From assembly GCA_905235065.1 (NCBI GenBank), contig CAJOJR010000015.1:1-42564 (forward strand): 42,564 nucleotides of DNA, given 5' to 3'. Source of the DNA: an uncultured Bacilli bacterium (GTDB taxonomy: Bacteria; Bacillota_I; Bacilli_A; RF39; UBA660). Of this stretch, positions 23,234 through 32,325 are shown in pieces (the first letter of the stretch is position 1; every line of letters begins with the position of its first letter). Under the pieces are notes generated by a model. The model did not search any database. It was not told the origin of the DNA and was given only the letters and a program-made list of their open reading frames with translations. The position numbers were made by a program, and so were the translations under genes.

Positions 23234-24912
23234 TCGTTATCTTTTTGAATGTCTAAAATAATTGGTATAATAATCGGTCTTCTTCCAGTTGAATCAATTA
23301 TGTAAGAATTTATTTCAAGTATTATTTTATTCTTTAAATCAATTGGATTAAAGTTGTCTTTTTCGAGTTCATTTAATACAATTGACGATATTTTTGTTTG
23401 TATATTTTTAAGTAATTCTTGACTGTCATTTACAATTACAAATCCTCTCGTTGTTATATTTGGTTCTAATAACATTTTTTTATTTTTAGAATCAATATTT
23501 AATATAACAGAAAGAATTCCATCAGTAGACATTATTTTTCTATCTCTTATTATGTTAGTACCAACATCTCCGATTCTTTTACCATCTACATATATATCAT
23601 TAATTGGAATAGAACCCTTTTTCTCTACGATGTCATCATGTAAGGAAAGCATTTCACCATTTTTAAGTATAAATGTATTTTCTTTTTTTATATCACAATC
23701 TTCAGCCAGTTTAGCATGAGCTCTTAGCATTCTATATTCTCCATGCATTGGCATAAAGTATTCTGGTTTAATAATTCTAAGCAATAGTTTTAATTCTTCG
23801 CTTTTAGCGTGTCCACTTGTGTGAAGATCTGCTTCATCTGTATTAGTATAAACTTTAGCTCCCTTTAAATATAGTTTATTAATAATTCTATTAATACTAA
23901 GAGCATTACCAGGAATAGGAGAAGAAGAGAATATTACTGTATCTTCTGGCATTAATGTTATGTTTTTATCAGTTCCGTTTGCTATTCTAGATAAAGCGGC
24001 TAATGGCTCTCCTTGAGAGCCTGTACATAATAAGCATATTTCACTTGGTTTTAATGCTTTAGCTTCTTCTGGTGTTATAATTATATCTTTGTCTTTAATA
24101 TATCCACATTCTAAGGCTATATCAATACTATTATTCATGCTTCTTCCAAATGTTACAACTTTTCTGTTATTCTTTTTACAAGTTTCAATAATATGAGTTA
24201 ATCTGTAAATATTTGAAGCAAACGTAGCAATTATTAATCTGTGTTTACTTCTAGCAACAATTTCACCTAGAGTTTCATCGACAATAGATTCACTATTAGA
24301 AAATCCTTTTACTAAGGCATTTGTTGAATCACTCATTAGAAGTTTAACCCCATTACTACCAATTTTAGCCATTTTTTGTAAATTTGCCATTGGGCCGATT
24401 GGCGTTAAATCAAATTTAAAGTCTCCGGTTGAAACTATAACTCCATTAGGAGTAGTAATGCTTATTCCATAAGAATCTGGAATAGAGTGAGTGGTTCTAA
24501 AAAATTCTACTTTAAAATGTTTAAAATTAACAATAGTATCTTCATTGTATTCTTCTAAGTTAGTTGTTGGTATTAGTTTTTCATTTAATTTATTTGTTAT
24601 TAATTTATAAGCAACTTTTGATGCATATATTTTTGGAAACTCAACATTAGGTAAAACAAAAGGAAGAGCACCTATATGATCCTCATGGCCATGTGTTATA
24701 AATAGAGCTTTTACTTTGTCTTGATGTTGTTTTAAATAATTATAATCAGCAAGTACGTAATCAATTCCAAGTAAGTTTTCTTCTGGGAACATTACACCAC
24801 AATCAATTACAATTATTTCATCATCATGTTCAATAACATACATGTTTTTTCCAACTTCACCAAGTCCACCCAAAGCAAAAACTAAAGTTTCACCTTTATT
24901 TTTATCATTCAT
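23230..24912 (-). CDS. rnj: Ribonuclease J
   Basis: 560 aa, 5'-3' exo- and endoribonuclease of the metallo-beta-lactamase/beta-CASP type. THGHEDHIGALPF carries the zinc ligands; TGDFKFD, SDSTNA, FASNIYRL, FGRSM, CTGSQGEP, SSSPIPGN and HTSGHAKSEE are the other motifs in order, and the C-terminal domain ends RRPIIIPII. All catalytic residues are present, unlike in the nearby rny. SD GGAGGG before ATG. Whether it is the J1 or J2 type cannot be told. Convergent with the SDR gene, overlapping by 3 bases and without a terminator between them. Confidence 0.95.
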   Translation of the reverse strand: MNDKNKGETLVFALGGLGEVGKNMYVIEHDDEIIVIDCGVMFPEENLLGIDYVLADYNYLKQHQDKVKALFITHGHEDHIGALPFVLPNVEFPKIYASKVAYKLITNKLNEKLIPTTNLEEYNEDTIVNFKHFKVEFFRTTHSIPDSYGISITTPNGVIVSTGDFKFDLTPIGPMANLQKMAKIGSNGVKLLMSDSTNALVKGFSNSESIVDETLGEIVARSKHRLIIATFASNIYRLTHIIETCKKNNRKVVTFGRSMNNSIDIALECGYIKDKDIIITPEEAKALKPSEICLLCTGSQGEPLAALSRIANGTDKNITLMPEDTVIFSSSPIPGNALSINRIINKLYLKGAKVYTNTDEADLHTSGHAKSEELKLLLRIIKPEYFMPMHGEYRMLRAHAKLAEDCDIKKENTFILKNGEMLSLHDDIVEKKGSIPINDIYVDGKRIGDVGTNIIRDRKIMSTDGILSVILNIDSKNKKMLLEPNITTRGFVIVNDSQELLKNIQTKISSIVLNELEKDNFNPIDLKNKIILEINSYIIDSTGRRPIIIPIILDIQKDND

Positions 24913-24977
24913 AAAATTCCCTCCAAATAAAAGTTCTTTTGAGTAATATAAATTATACTATATTTACTAACTTTTGT

Positions 24978-27112
24978 CTAGTCATTAGGGTCAATTAAAG
25001 TAAGTGAGACTTTATTCTTATCTTTTAAAATATCTAATACATAGCAATCAACTATATCTCCAACTTTTAATACTTCGTTAGGGTGTTTTATATATTTTTT
25101 AGTTATTTTAGAGATATGAACAAGCCCATCATTTTTAATACCTATATCAATAAATGCTCCAAAGTCAACAACATTTCTAACCGTTCCTTGTAATTTCATT
25201 CCAATTTTTAAATCTTCCAGTTTCAAAATATTTTCTTTTAATATAGGTGCATCATATTGATCTCTAAAGTCTCTTTTAGGTGTTTTTAAAGAATTAATAA
25301 TGTCTTCTAAAGTATAAATATCAGTATTTAGTTCTTTTGATAACTCATTAATATTTGCATTATTTAATACATCTATTAATTCTTTTTTACCAATTAGTTT
25401 AATATCTAGATTTAAAAATTTTAATAATTTATTAGTTACTTCATAACTTTCAGGGTGAATATTTGTTTCATCGAGAAGATTAGATCCATTAATAACTCTC
25501 ATAAATCCGATTGATTGCTCAAATGATTTATCGCTTAACAATTTTTTCTTTATTATTTCATCCCTTGACATTATTTTTCCATTTTCTTCTCTATATTTAA
25601 TTATTTTATCAATATTATTTTTAGTAAGTCCTGAAATATATTTTAAAATGAATGGAGAAGCAGTATTAATATTAACTCCAACATTATTAACAACTTTTGT
25701 AACAATAAAATCTAATGATTCACTTAATTTCTTTTGATTAACATCATGTTGATATTCACCAACACCAATAGATTTAGGATCAATTTTAACTAGTTCATTA
25801 AGTGGGTCTTGAAGTCTTCTAGCAATTGATATTGCACTTCTTTTTTCAACTGTTAAATCAGGAAATTCTTCTATGGCTAGTTTAGAGGCGGAGTAAACAC
25901 TAGCACCTGCTTCAGATACAATTGCATATTTACACTTTTTGATTTCATTGATAGTCTCACTCACCAATTTTTCACTTTCTCTAGATGCAGTTCCATTACC
26001 AATAGCAATAATATCAATATTATATTTATTAATTAATTCTTTTAATAATTCTTTAGATTCATTCCATTCATTTTGTGGTGCGTGTGGATATATAACTTTA
26101 ATATCTAATACTTTAGAAGTGGAAGAGACTACTGCTAGTTTACAACCCGTTCTATAAGCTGGATCAAATCCTAATACAGTTTTATCTTTCATTGGTGGAG
26201 TAAGAAGTAAATGTTCTAAGTTTTCACTAAATACTTTAATAGCTTCATTATCTGATTTTTCAGTTAGTTCACTTCTTATTTCTCTTTCTATACTAGGACT
26301 AATTAATCTTTTATAAGCATCTAAAATAGAGTCTTTTATATAAATATTTACTGGTGAATCTTTCTTAATAATATTTTTTTCTAAAAATGAGATTATTTCA
26401 TCAATATTTAGATTAATATTAACATTTATTACTTTCTCATTTTCCGCTCTATTGATTGCTAAAAGCTTATATATTTAACTGGTTCATTAAAATCATAATA
26501 CATTTCATATGTTTTATTTTCATCATTTGCATTCTTTTTTAATTTAGTTTCTATTATTCCGGTATTAAAAAAGAAACTTCTAATCCATTTCCTATAATAT
26601 GCATTATCACTTATCCATTCAGAAATTATATATTTAGCCCCAGTAATTGCATCTTCATAAGTTTTTACATTTTCATTTAAGAATTTAGATACACTTTTTT
26701 CATCAAATGAAGTGGGGAAACTCATTATGATTTTAGCAAGTGGTTCTAATCCATTTTTAATAGCATCAGTTGCTTTAGTTTTCTTCTTTTCTTTATATGG
26801 TAAATATATATCTTCAACTTCAACTAATTTTTTAGCATTCATTATATTAGATTTTATTTCATCAGTAAGCATCCCTTTTTCATCAATTAATCTAATAGCG
26901 TCTTCTTTCCTTTTTAAAAGATTAGTTTCATATTCATAAGATTCATTTATTTTTCTTATTTGTTCTTCATCCAATCCATTAGTTGCTTCTTTTCTATATC
27001 TTGCGATGAATGGAATAGTGTTTCCTTCGCTTAATAGTTTCAAAGTGTTTTCCACTTGCTTGATTGTTATATTTAAATCAACGCTTAAATTTTTAATAAT
27101 ATCATTATTCAT
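24978..27112 (-). pseudogene. tex: Tex/YdcI S1-domain transcription accessory protein, frameshifted
   Basis: ATG at 27112 follows AAAGGAG; the gene reads to the stop at 26459-26461 and goes on in another frame to 24978. Part one has the Tex N-domain (FIARYRKEATNGLDEEQIR, EVEDIYLPYKEKKKTKAT); part two the YqgF-like fold (VLGFDPAYRTGCKLAV), the EAGASVYSASKLA motif, helix-hairpin-helix units and a C-terminal S1 domain (GTVRNVVDFGAFIDIG). At the junction KYIS is followed out of frame by LAINRAE; the family has a SHRI segment in between, so 10 nt seem lost near 26462-26466. With those restored it would be about 714 aa, the usual size. Confidence 0.9.
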
Positions 27113-27214
27113 ATTAACTCCTTTACATACTAAAAATAATTTTATCAATAAAAAAATTTTAGTTCAAATAAATTAGTAAATAAATGTAAATATTTTTAAT
27201 AATTAATTTTTTAT

Positions 27215-27222
27215 GATAAAAT
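27215..27222 (+). promoter_or_regulatory. ftsY promoter (extended -10)
   Basis: TGATAAAAT with TAAAAT at 27217-27222, 18 bases before the ftsY start; the leader is short. A matching TGATAAAAT on the minus strand (about 27140-27150) probably serves tex, making a divergent pair. Confidence 0.55.
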
Positions 27223-27240
27223 TATTGGTAGGTGATATAA

Positions 27241-28230
27241 ATGGGATTATTTTCTAAAATTAAAAATATATTTAATAAAAAAGAAGAGATTAAAGAATCT
27301 AAAGAAGTTGAAGAGATTAAAACTTATGAAAAAGGATTGGAGAAAACTAAAAAAGAATTTGTTAATAAGTTAAATATACTAGGGATTAAATATACTAAAA
27401 TTAATGATTATTTTTTTGATGAATTAGAAGAATTATTAATTATGTCAGATATTAGTGTTGAAACTGTTATGTTTATGATTGATAAATTAAAGAAAAGATG
27501 CAAAGAAGAGCATATAGATAGTTTTGAAGAATTAAAAGAAGTTATTGTTGATGAATTACTCTTACTATATGTTGATGGTGAAGTAGTAAGTTCTACTTTA
27601 AATATAGTACCTAATAAACTTAATGTATTATTATTTGTTGGAGTTAATGGAGTTGGTAAAACTACAAGTATTGCTAAAATAGCAACTAAATTAGTTAACG
27701 AAGGTAAAAAAGTAATGTTAATCGCAGGAGATACTTTTAGAGCTGGAGCGGTAGATCAATTATCTATTTGGGCAGATAGAGTTGGATGTGAATTTTATGG
27801 TAATGACTCTAAAGATCCATCAAGTGTTGTTTATGATGGATTAGTAAATGCTAAAAAAGATAATATAGATGTTGTTTTAATAGATACAGCAGGTAGACTT
27901 CAAAATAAAGTTAATTTAATGAAAGAATTAGAAAAAATTAATAAAGTAATTAACAATTTATGTGAGGGCTCTCCAGAAGAGACATTGCTTGTAATAGATG
28001 CATCAACTGGTCAAAATGGAATAGATCAAGCTAAAAGTTTTAAGGAAATAACTAATATAACTGGTTTAATACTTACTAAAATGGATGGTACTGCTAAAGG
28101 GGGAATAGTTTTAAGTATTAAGAAAGATACAGGCATTCCTGTTAAATTTGTTGGTTTTGGAGAGAGTGCTGAAGATTTAATGTCATTTGATATAGAAAAA
28201 TACATATATGGATTATTTAAGGAGTTTTAA
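27241..28230 (+). CDS. ftsY: Signal recognition particle receptor FtsY
   Basis: 329 aa. Charged N-terminal region (residues 1-40), NG domain with P-loop GVNGVGKTT, GDTFRAGAVDQL, DTAGRLQNKVNLM, TKMDGTAKGG and GFGESAEDL. Docks ribosome-SRP complexes at the membrane. SD AGGTG. ylxM begins inside its stop codon (TAATG), as in the ftsY-ylxM-ffh operons of Firmicutes, but ffh is not found behind it. Confidence 0.96.
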   Translation: MGLFSKIKNIFNKKEEIKESKEVEEIKTYEKGLEKTKKEFVNKLNILGIKYTKINDYFFDELEELLIMSDISVETVMFMIDKLKKRCKEEHIDSFEELKEVIVDELLLLYVDGEVVSSTLNIVPNKLNVLLFVGVNGVGKTTSIAKIATKLVNEGKKVMLIAGDTFRAGAVDQLSIWADRVGCEFYGNDSKDPSSVVYDGLVNAKKDNIDVVLIDTAGRLQNKVNLMKELEKINKVINNLCEGSPEETLLVIDASTGQNGIDQAKSFKEITNITGLILTKMDGTAKGGIVLSIKKDTGIPVKFVGFGESAEDLMSFDIEKYIYGLFKEF

Positions 28231-28512
28231 TGGAAGAAAGAGAATATATAATTGAACTTTATGAAATATATAAAAAACTATTAACTGTATTTCGAAAATT
28301 ATTATTATGAAGATTTAAGTTTAAATGAAATCGCTGTTAATAATAAAGTTTCTAAAGCAATGGTTAGTAAAAATATCAATAATACTATAAGTAAATTAAA
28401 TGACTATGAAAACAAATTAAAAATATATTTTAAAGAAAAAAAATTATATGATGCTTTAAAAAACAAAAATAATTTGACAAATGTTGTAGAAGAAATTTTA
28501 TATAAAGACTAG
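28230..28512 (+). pseudogene. ylxM: YlxM-type SRP-associated HTH protein, frameshifted
   Basis: ATG 28230 with AAGGAG upstream starts MEEREYIIELYEIYKKLLT, the expected YlxM N-terminus; that frame then stops at 28308. The other frame reads YFENYYYEDLSLNEIAVNN from 28288 to TAG 28510, the expected helix-turn-helix part. The family has about five more residues (like DKQRE) between, so 14 nt are probably missing at 28287. Translation in the tracked frames gives only short pieces, so the ORF track misses the gene. Usually stimulates SRP GTPases. Confidence 0.85.
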
Positions 28513-28562
28513 AAATGAAATAAAAAATTATATATAATATACTTATTAAAGATGGTGATAAT

Positions 28563-29000
28563 ATGAATAAAAAAGGTTGGACTTTAGTTGGAGAATTAGT
28601 TGTATTCTTAATTATTGTTATAGGACTTATATATGCTGTATATGGTTTGGGTGTATTAGGACTAATTAGAAATTCAGATAAACCAACACCAGGTGTTAAA
28701 CCACAACTTATTATAAGTGGTAGAATTGTTAACTATGAAGTCGTTGAAGAAAACTTAATAGAAGCTACAAGGAATTATGTTTACCAAAAATATAATGATA
28801 GTTTTAATGGAGATACTATTATTGTTAGAGTTAATACATTAATAGAATCTGGATATATAAGTACTATTAGAGATAATAAAAACAAAAAATGTAGTGGATA
28901 TGTAAAAGTTAATAAAAATGATTATAATTTAGAATATAAACCATATTTAAAATGTAGTAATTATATAAGTGTTGGATATGAAAATGATTATGATTGGTAA
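28563..29000 (+). CDS. Pilin-like exported protein
   Basis: 145 aa. The N-terminus MNKKGWTLVGELVVFLIIVIG resembles a class III/type IV prepilin leader (KG-F/W-TLxEL) followed at once by a hydrophobic helix, but has one extra Gly before the Glu, putting Glu at position 6 after the possible cleavage site. The C-terminal part is polar with Cys residues (KKCSGYV, LKCSNY) that could form a disulfide. GATGGTGATAAT lies before the start, a weak SD. No pilus assembly genes are in the window. Ends in a strong terminator that begins within its stop codon. Confidence 0.65.
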   Translation: MNKKGWTLVGELVVFLIIVIGLIYAVYGLGVLGLIRNSDKPTPGVKPQLIISGRIVNYEVVEENLIEATRNYVYQKYNDSFNGDTIIVRVNTLIESGYISTIRDNKNKKCSGYVKVNKNDYNLEYKPYLKCSNYISVGYENDYDW

Positions 29001-29027
29001 ATAAAGTATACTTTATTTACTTTTTTT
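28997..29027 (+). terminator. Terminator after the pilin-like gene
   Basis: GTAAATAAAG, loop TATA, CTTTATTTAC and seven Ts; a perfect 10-bp stem. Confidence 0.9.
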
Positions 29028-29047
29028 GTAAAAAGCAATTATATAAA

Positions 29048-29077
29048 TTGACTTTTAACTATATTTTATAGTAAAAT
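29048..29077 (+). promoter_or_regulatory. Promoter of the large surface protein gene
   Basis: TTGACT (29048-29053), 18-bp spacer, TAAAAT (29072-29077). Confidence 0.7.
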
Positions 29078-29106
29078 TAAAATGTATAGAATAGAGGAAT
29101 AAATAC

Positions 29107-31272
29107 ATGAACTTACTTAAAGATATAAAAAAAGAAATATTTATTACTGTGTTAACAATTATAGGTTTAACTATAACTTTTTTTGGTGTGACTTATGCAA
29201 TTTATTTTACAATAGATGAGAAATCAATTGGCAATATTTTTGTTGATCAATTAGGATTTGATATGTGTATAGATGAGAATTGTACTGGTTATGGTACTTC
29301 CTATGGTAATACTATAAGTGGTGAAATCTATCCGATGAATACAACAGAGGGAACTTCTCAAACACCGTATAGATTCAAACTTACTAGTAATAGCATCGAT
29401 ACGTGTATGTATACAAATATATATGCTGCAATTAATGATAATATAGATTATGAGCATGTAAGATATGCTACTAGAATGGGTAATAGTGGAAGTTTTACAT
29501 ATGGTAGTTTCGATAATCCAACGGAAACTTTATATGAAGAGATATGTGCTCAAGCCGATGATAATGATATTATATTTGAATTCTATTTTTGGCTAGATGA
29601 GTCGGTTGGCAATGATGTTATCGGTGAAGAAATAACTGTTTTTATAAATGCAGTTGGATATTACCAACCTAGTGATCCAAATGGTTTGCATACAGGAGAA
29701 GCGATATTTGCCAATTCTGATATGTTTGATATAGAAACAAACTATGCATATTCCTCTAGTAGAAGAACTTATACAGCTCCAGCGTCAGGTTATTATTATA
29801 TTGAAGCATATGGACCATATTATTCAAGTGTCAATGGTTCAATGACATCTGGATATATATATTTAAATAAAGATGAAAAGTTATATATTTATACAGGTAA
29901 TACTGGTACAACAAATTCAACGGATATAAGATACTTTGATTCTGAACCATCTTCTTCTGATTTGACTCAGAGTTCAACAACAGGTTTAAGAGCAAGGATA
30001 ATGAGTGCCTCATATGGTGGAAGTGACTATACGGACTCATTTATATCTGGTTATGCCGGATCAAATATGGTTAATTCCAGTGGAACAGTAACAAATAATA
30101 CTCTACATTTTACAGAGAAATATTTTGTAAATGGTGATGTGAAATTAGCAAAAAATTCTGGAGCCGGTAGAGTATATATAAAATATGTTGGATTAGTTTC
30201 TAAAACAAATACAAAACTTAATAATGTAAGGTATATAAAAGATTGTACAAATGGAGCAACAGCAAGTACTTATAATGTTTGGGTAGAACTTCAAGCAATA
30301 AAAGACGGAATAAATCTTGCAAAAGGTAAAACGCCTACAGGAGCTGGCGGAAGCGCATATGTCACAGATGGAATTTTGGATAAAGAAAATTATGGAAGTG
30401 GTGGTACAGGCACAAAATGTGTAACAATTGATTTGGGAAGCACGTATGATTTAGATGAAGTAGCAGTGTGGCGTTATTTTGATGGTAGAACTTATATTGA
30501 TAATATAACTTCAGTATCAGCTGATAATAGTACTTGGACAGAAGTTATAAATGATATAATACAAGAAACATCGAAAGGAAAAAGAGTTAATGCATATAGC
30601 GAACCGTTGAATGGATATGTTCGTGATGGTCTATTAGTGTGGTATGATGGACTATATAATACATCTAATGGAAGAAACACAACCACAACAACTTGGAAAA
30701 ATTCAGCTTCTGTATCTACATATGATGGTGCAATTACATCTGGAACTTGGGGGGATAAATATTTAACCTTTAATGGTAGTAGCACTTGGGTATCTGTTGG
30801 TCAAATTGATTTAACTAGTGCTCATACAATAGATACTATTTTTAAGCAAAGTGCGACTTCTACAGGATCACAAGATCTTGTTGCTAACTGGCAAACGGGT
30901 GGATTTGCAACGACTACTTATAATAACAAATTTAGATCATGTGTTAGATATAACGGAGCCTATGTATGTAACATCGATACAACTAGTTTAGGAACAAGCA
31001 GTATTTATAACTATACTTCTGTTTTCAATCAAACATCTCTTAATATATATAAATCTGGTAAATTTGTACAAGGTGTTGATGTTGGTGGAACTATGACAGC
31101 CCCTTCAAATAGTACAATAGTTGCTATTGGAGCTAATCCAAACGGAAGTAATGCTACCGAAGAGTTCTTCAAAGGTAATATTTATTTGGTTAGAATATAC
31201 AATAGGGCACTTACAGATGACGAAGTATATCATAATTATTTAATAGATAAAGAAAGATATGGGATAAATTAA
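29107..31272 (+). CDS. Large surface protein with glycine-rich, discoidin-like and LamG-like domains
   Basis: 721 aa. N-terminal membrane anchor or signal (residues 12-32), then a beta-rich domain with Cys pairs (CIDENC). At about 218 TAPASGYYYIEAYGP opens a Gly/Ser/Tyr-rich module of the kind seen in surface sheath proteins. Around 398-475 NLAKGKTPTGAGG ... DLGSTYDLDEVAVWRYFDGRTY looks like an F5/8-type (discoidin) carbohydrate-binding domain. From 500 DGLLVWYDGLYN to VRIYNRALTDDEV is a LamG/concanavalin-like domain. No sortase motif or C-terminal anchor. Probably an adhesin or glycan binder. Codon use looks a little richer in GC than that of the neighbours. Confidence 0.8.
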   Translation: MNLLKDIKKEIFITVLTIIGLTITFFGVTYAIYFTIDEKSIGNIFVDQLGFDMCIDENCTGYGTSYGNTISGEIYPMNTTEGTSQTPYRFKLTSNSIDTCMYTNIYAAINDNIDYEHVRYATRMGNSGSFTYGSFDNPTETLYEEICAQADDNDIIFEFYFWLDESVGNDVIGEEITVFINAVGYYQPSDPNGLHTGEAIFANSDMFDIETNYAYSSSRRTYTAPASGYYYIEAYGPYYSSVNGSMTSGYIYLNKDEKLYIYTGNTGTTNSTDIRYFDSEPSSSDLTQSSTTGLRARIMSASYGGSDYTDSFISGYAGSNMVNSSGTVTNNTLHFTEKYFVNGDVKLAKNSGAGRVYIKYVGLVSKTNTKLNNVRYIKDCTNGATASTYNVWVELQAIKDGINLAKGKTPTGAGGSAYVTDGILDKENYGSGGTGTKCVTIDLGSTYDLDEVAVWRYFDGRTYIDNITSVSADNSTWTEVINDIIQETSKGKRVNAYSEPLNGYVRDGLLVWYDGLYNTSNGRNTTTTTWKNSASVSTYDGAITSGTWGDKYLTFNGSSTWVSVGQIDLTSAHTIDTIFKQSATSTGSQDLVANWQTGGFATTTYNNKFRSCVRYNGAYVCNIDTTSLGTSSIYNYTSVFNQTSLNIYKSGKFVQGVDVGGTMTAPSNSTIVAIGANPNGSNATEEFFKGNIYLVRIYNRALTDDEVYHNYLIDKERYGIN

Positions 31273-31274
31273 AA

Positions 31275-31319
31275 AAAGTCAAGAAAGTTCTTGATTTTTT
31301 TTTCATATTATAGTATTAT
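31275..31319 (+). promoter_or_regulatory. Terminator carrying the rpsL promoter
   Basis: TCAAG ... CTTGA and a nine-T run end the surface protein gene. TTGATT (31291-31296) in the 3' arm plus TATTAT (31314-31319) at 17-bp spacing form the promoter of the str operon. Confidence 0.7.
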
Positions 31320-31325
31320 TAAGTA

Positions 31326-31405
31326 GTTCGAGTTTTCTAAGGAAAACTTAATTAAATTAGAAAATATGATACACCTGGAAGTGTGTCGTAGGAAGGAGAG
31401 TTTTT
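31326..31405 (+). promoter_or_regulatory. Structured leader of the rpsL operon
   Basis: An 80-base leader with two hairpins: AGTTTTC-TAAG-GAAAACT (31331-31348) and ATACAC-CTGGAA-GTGTGT just before the SD GGAAGGAGAG. Could be a protein-binding leader of the S12/S7 operon; no known motif recognised. Confidence 0.4.
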
Positions 31406-31816
31406 ATGCCTACAATTAATCAATTGATTAGAAACAAAAGAGGTCAAAAGGTAAGAAAAAGTAAAAGTCCAGTTTTAGGTTATGGATTCAACACTAAAGA
31501 TAGAAAAAAATCTTTATATGATTCACCACAAAAACGTGGGGTATGTACTCGTGTTGGTACTAAAGCACCTAAAAAACCAAACTCAGCATTAAGAAAATAT
31601 GCTCGTGTTAAATTAAGTAATGGTTCAGAGGTAACTTGTTATATACCTGGTGAAGGACATAACTTACAAGAGCACAGTGTTGTTCTTATAAGAGGTGGAC
31701 GTGTTAAAGACCTTATCGGTGTTCGTTATCACATTATTCGTGGTACCCTAGATACTGCTGGTGTTGATAAAAGAAGACAAGGTAGAAGCAAATACGGAGC
31801 TAAAAGACCTAAATAA
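31406..31816 (+). CDS. rpsL: 30S ribosomal protein S12
   Basis: 136 aa, the Gram-positive length. Decoding-centre protein; the streptomycin-region motifs [12 protein letters not shown] and [23 protein letters not shown] are intact. SD GGAAGGAGAG. First gene of rpsL-rpsG-fusA, with tuf behind it on a further promoter. Confidence 0.98.
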   Translation: MPTINQLIRNKRGQKVRKSKSPVLGYGFNTKDRKKSLYDSPQKRGVCTRVGTKAPKKPNSALRKYARVKLSNGSEVTCYIPGEGHNLQEHSVVLIRGGRVKDLIGVRYHIIRGTLDTAGVDKRRQGRSKYGAKRPK

Positions 31817-31848
31817 ATATAAAATAGTAAATTAGAAAGGAGTTAATT

Positions 31849-32316
31849 ATGCGTAAAAGAAGAGCAGAAAAAAGAGAAGTTTTAGCAGATCCTATATATA
31901 ATTCAAAAATGGTTACTAAACTTATCAACAGATTAATGATAGGTGGTAAAAAAGGTACAGCTGAAACAATACTTTATGATGCATTTGATATAGTTAAAAA
32001 GAAAACTGGGGAAGACCCAATGGAAGTTTTTATGAAAGCATTTGAAAATATTAAACCAGCTCTAGAAATTAGAAGTAGACGTGTTGGTGGATCTAACTAT
32101 CAAGTTCCAACTGAAGTTAGACCTGATAGAAGTCAGGCTTTAGCATTTCGTTGGTTAGTTCAATATGCTAAAAGTAGAAATGGTAAAGGTATGGCAGAAA
32201 ACCTTGCTGCTGAAATTATAGATGCTTCAAATGGTGTTGGTGGAGCATGCAAGAAAAGAGAAGACACACACAAGATGGCAGAAGCTAATAAAGCTTATGC
32301 ACATTATAGATGGTAG
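31849..32316 (+). CDS. rpsG: 30S ribosomal protein S7
   Basis: 155 aa, full length. [11 protein letters not shown] at the N-terminus, [26 protein letters not shown] and the [10 protein letters not shown] segment are typical. Nucleates assembly of the 30S head and often represses the str operon. SD AGAAAGGAG, 32 bases after rpsL. Confidence 0.98.
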   Translation: MRKRRAEKREVLADPIYNSKMVTKLINRLMIGGKKGTAETILYDAFDIVKKKTGEDPMEVFMKAFENIKPALEIRSRRVGGSNYQVPTEVRPDRSQALAFRWLVQYAKSRNGKGMAENLAAEIIDASNGVGGACKKREDTHKMAEANKAYAHYRW

Positions 32317-32325
32317 GAGGTATTT

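Noticed and set aside
28240-28310. 26-aa ORF behind ftsY as an independent small gene
   Set aside because: Its sequence is the N-terminus of YlxM and the rest follows in another frame.
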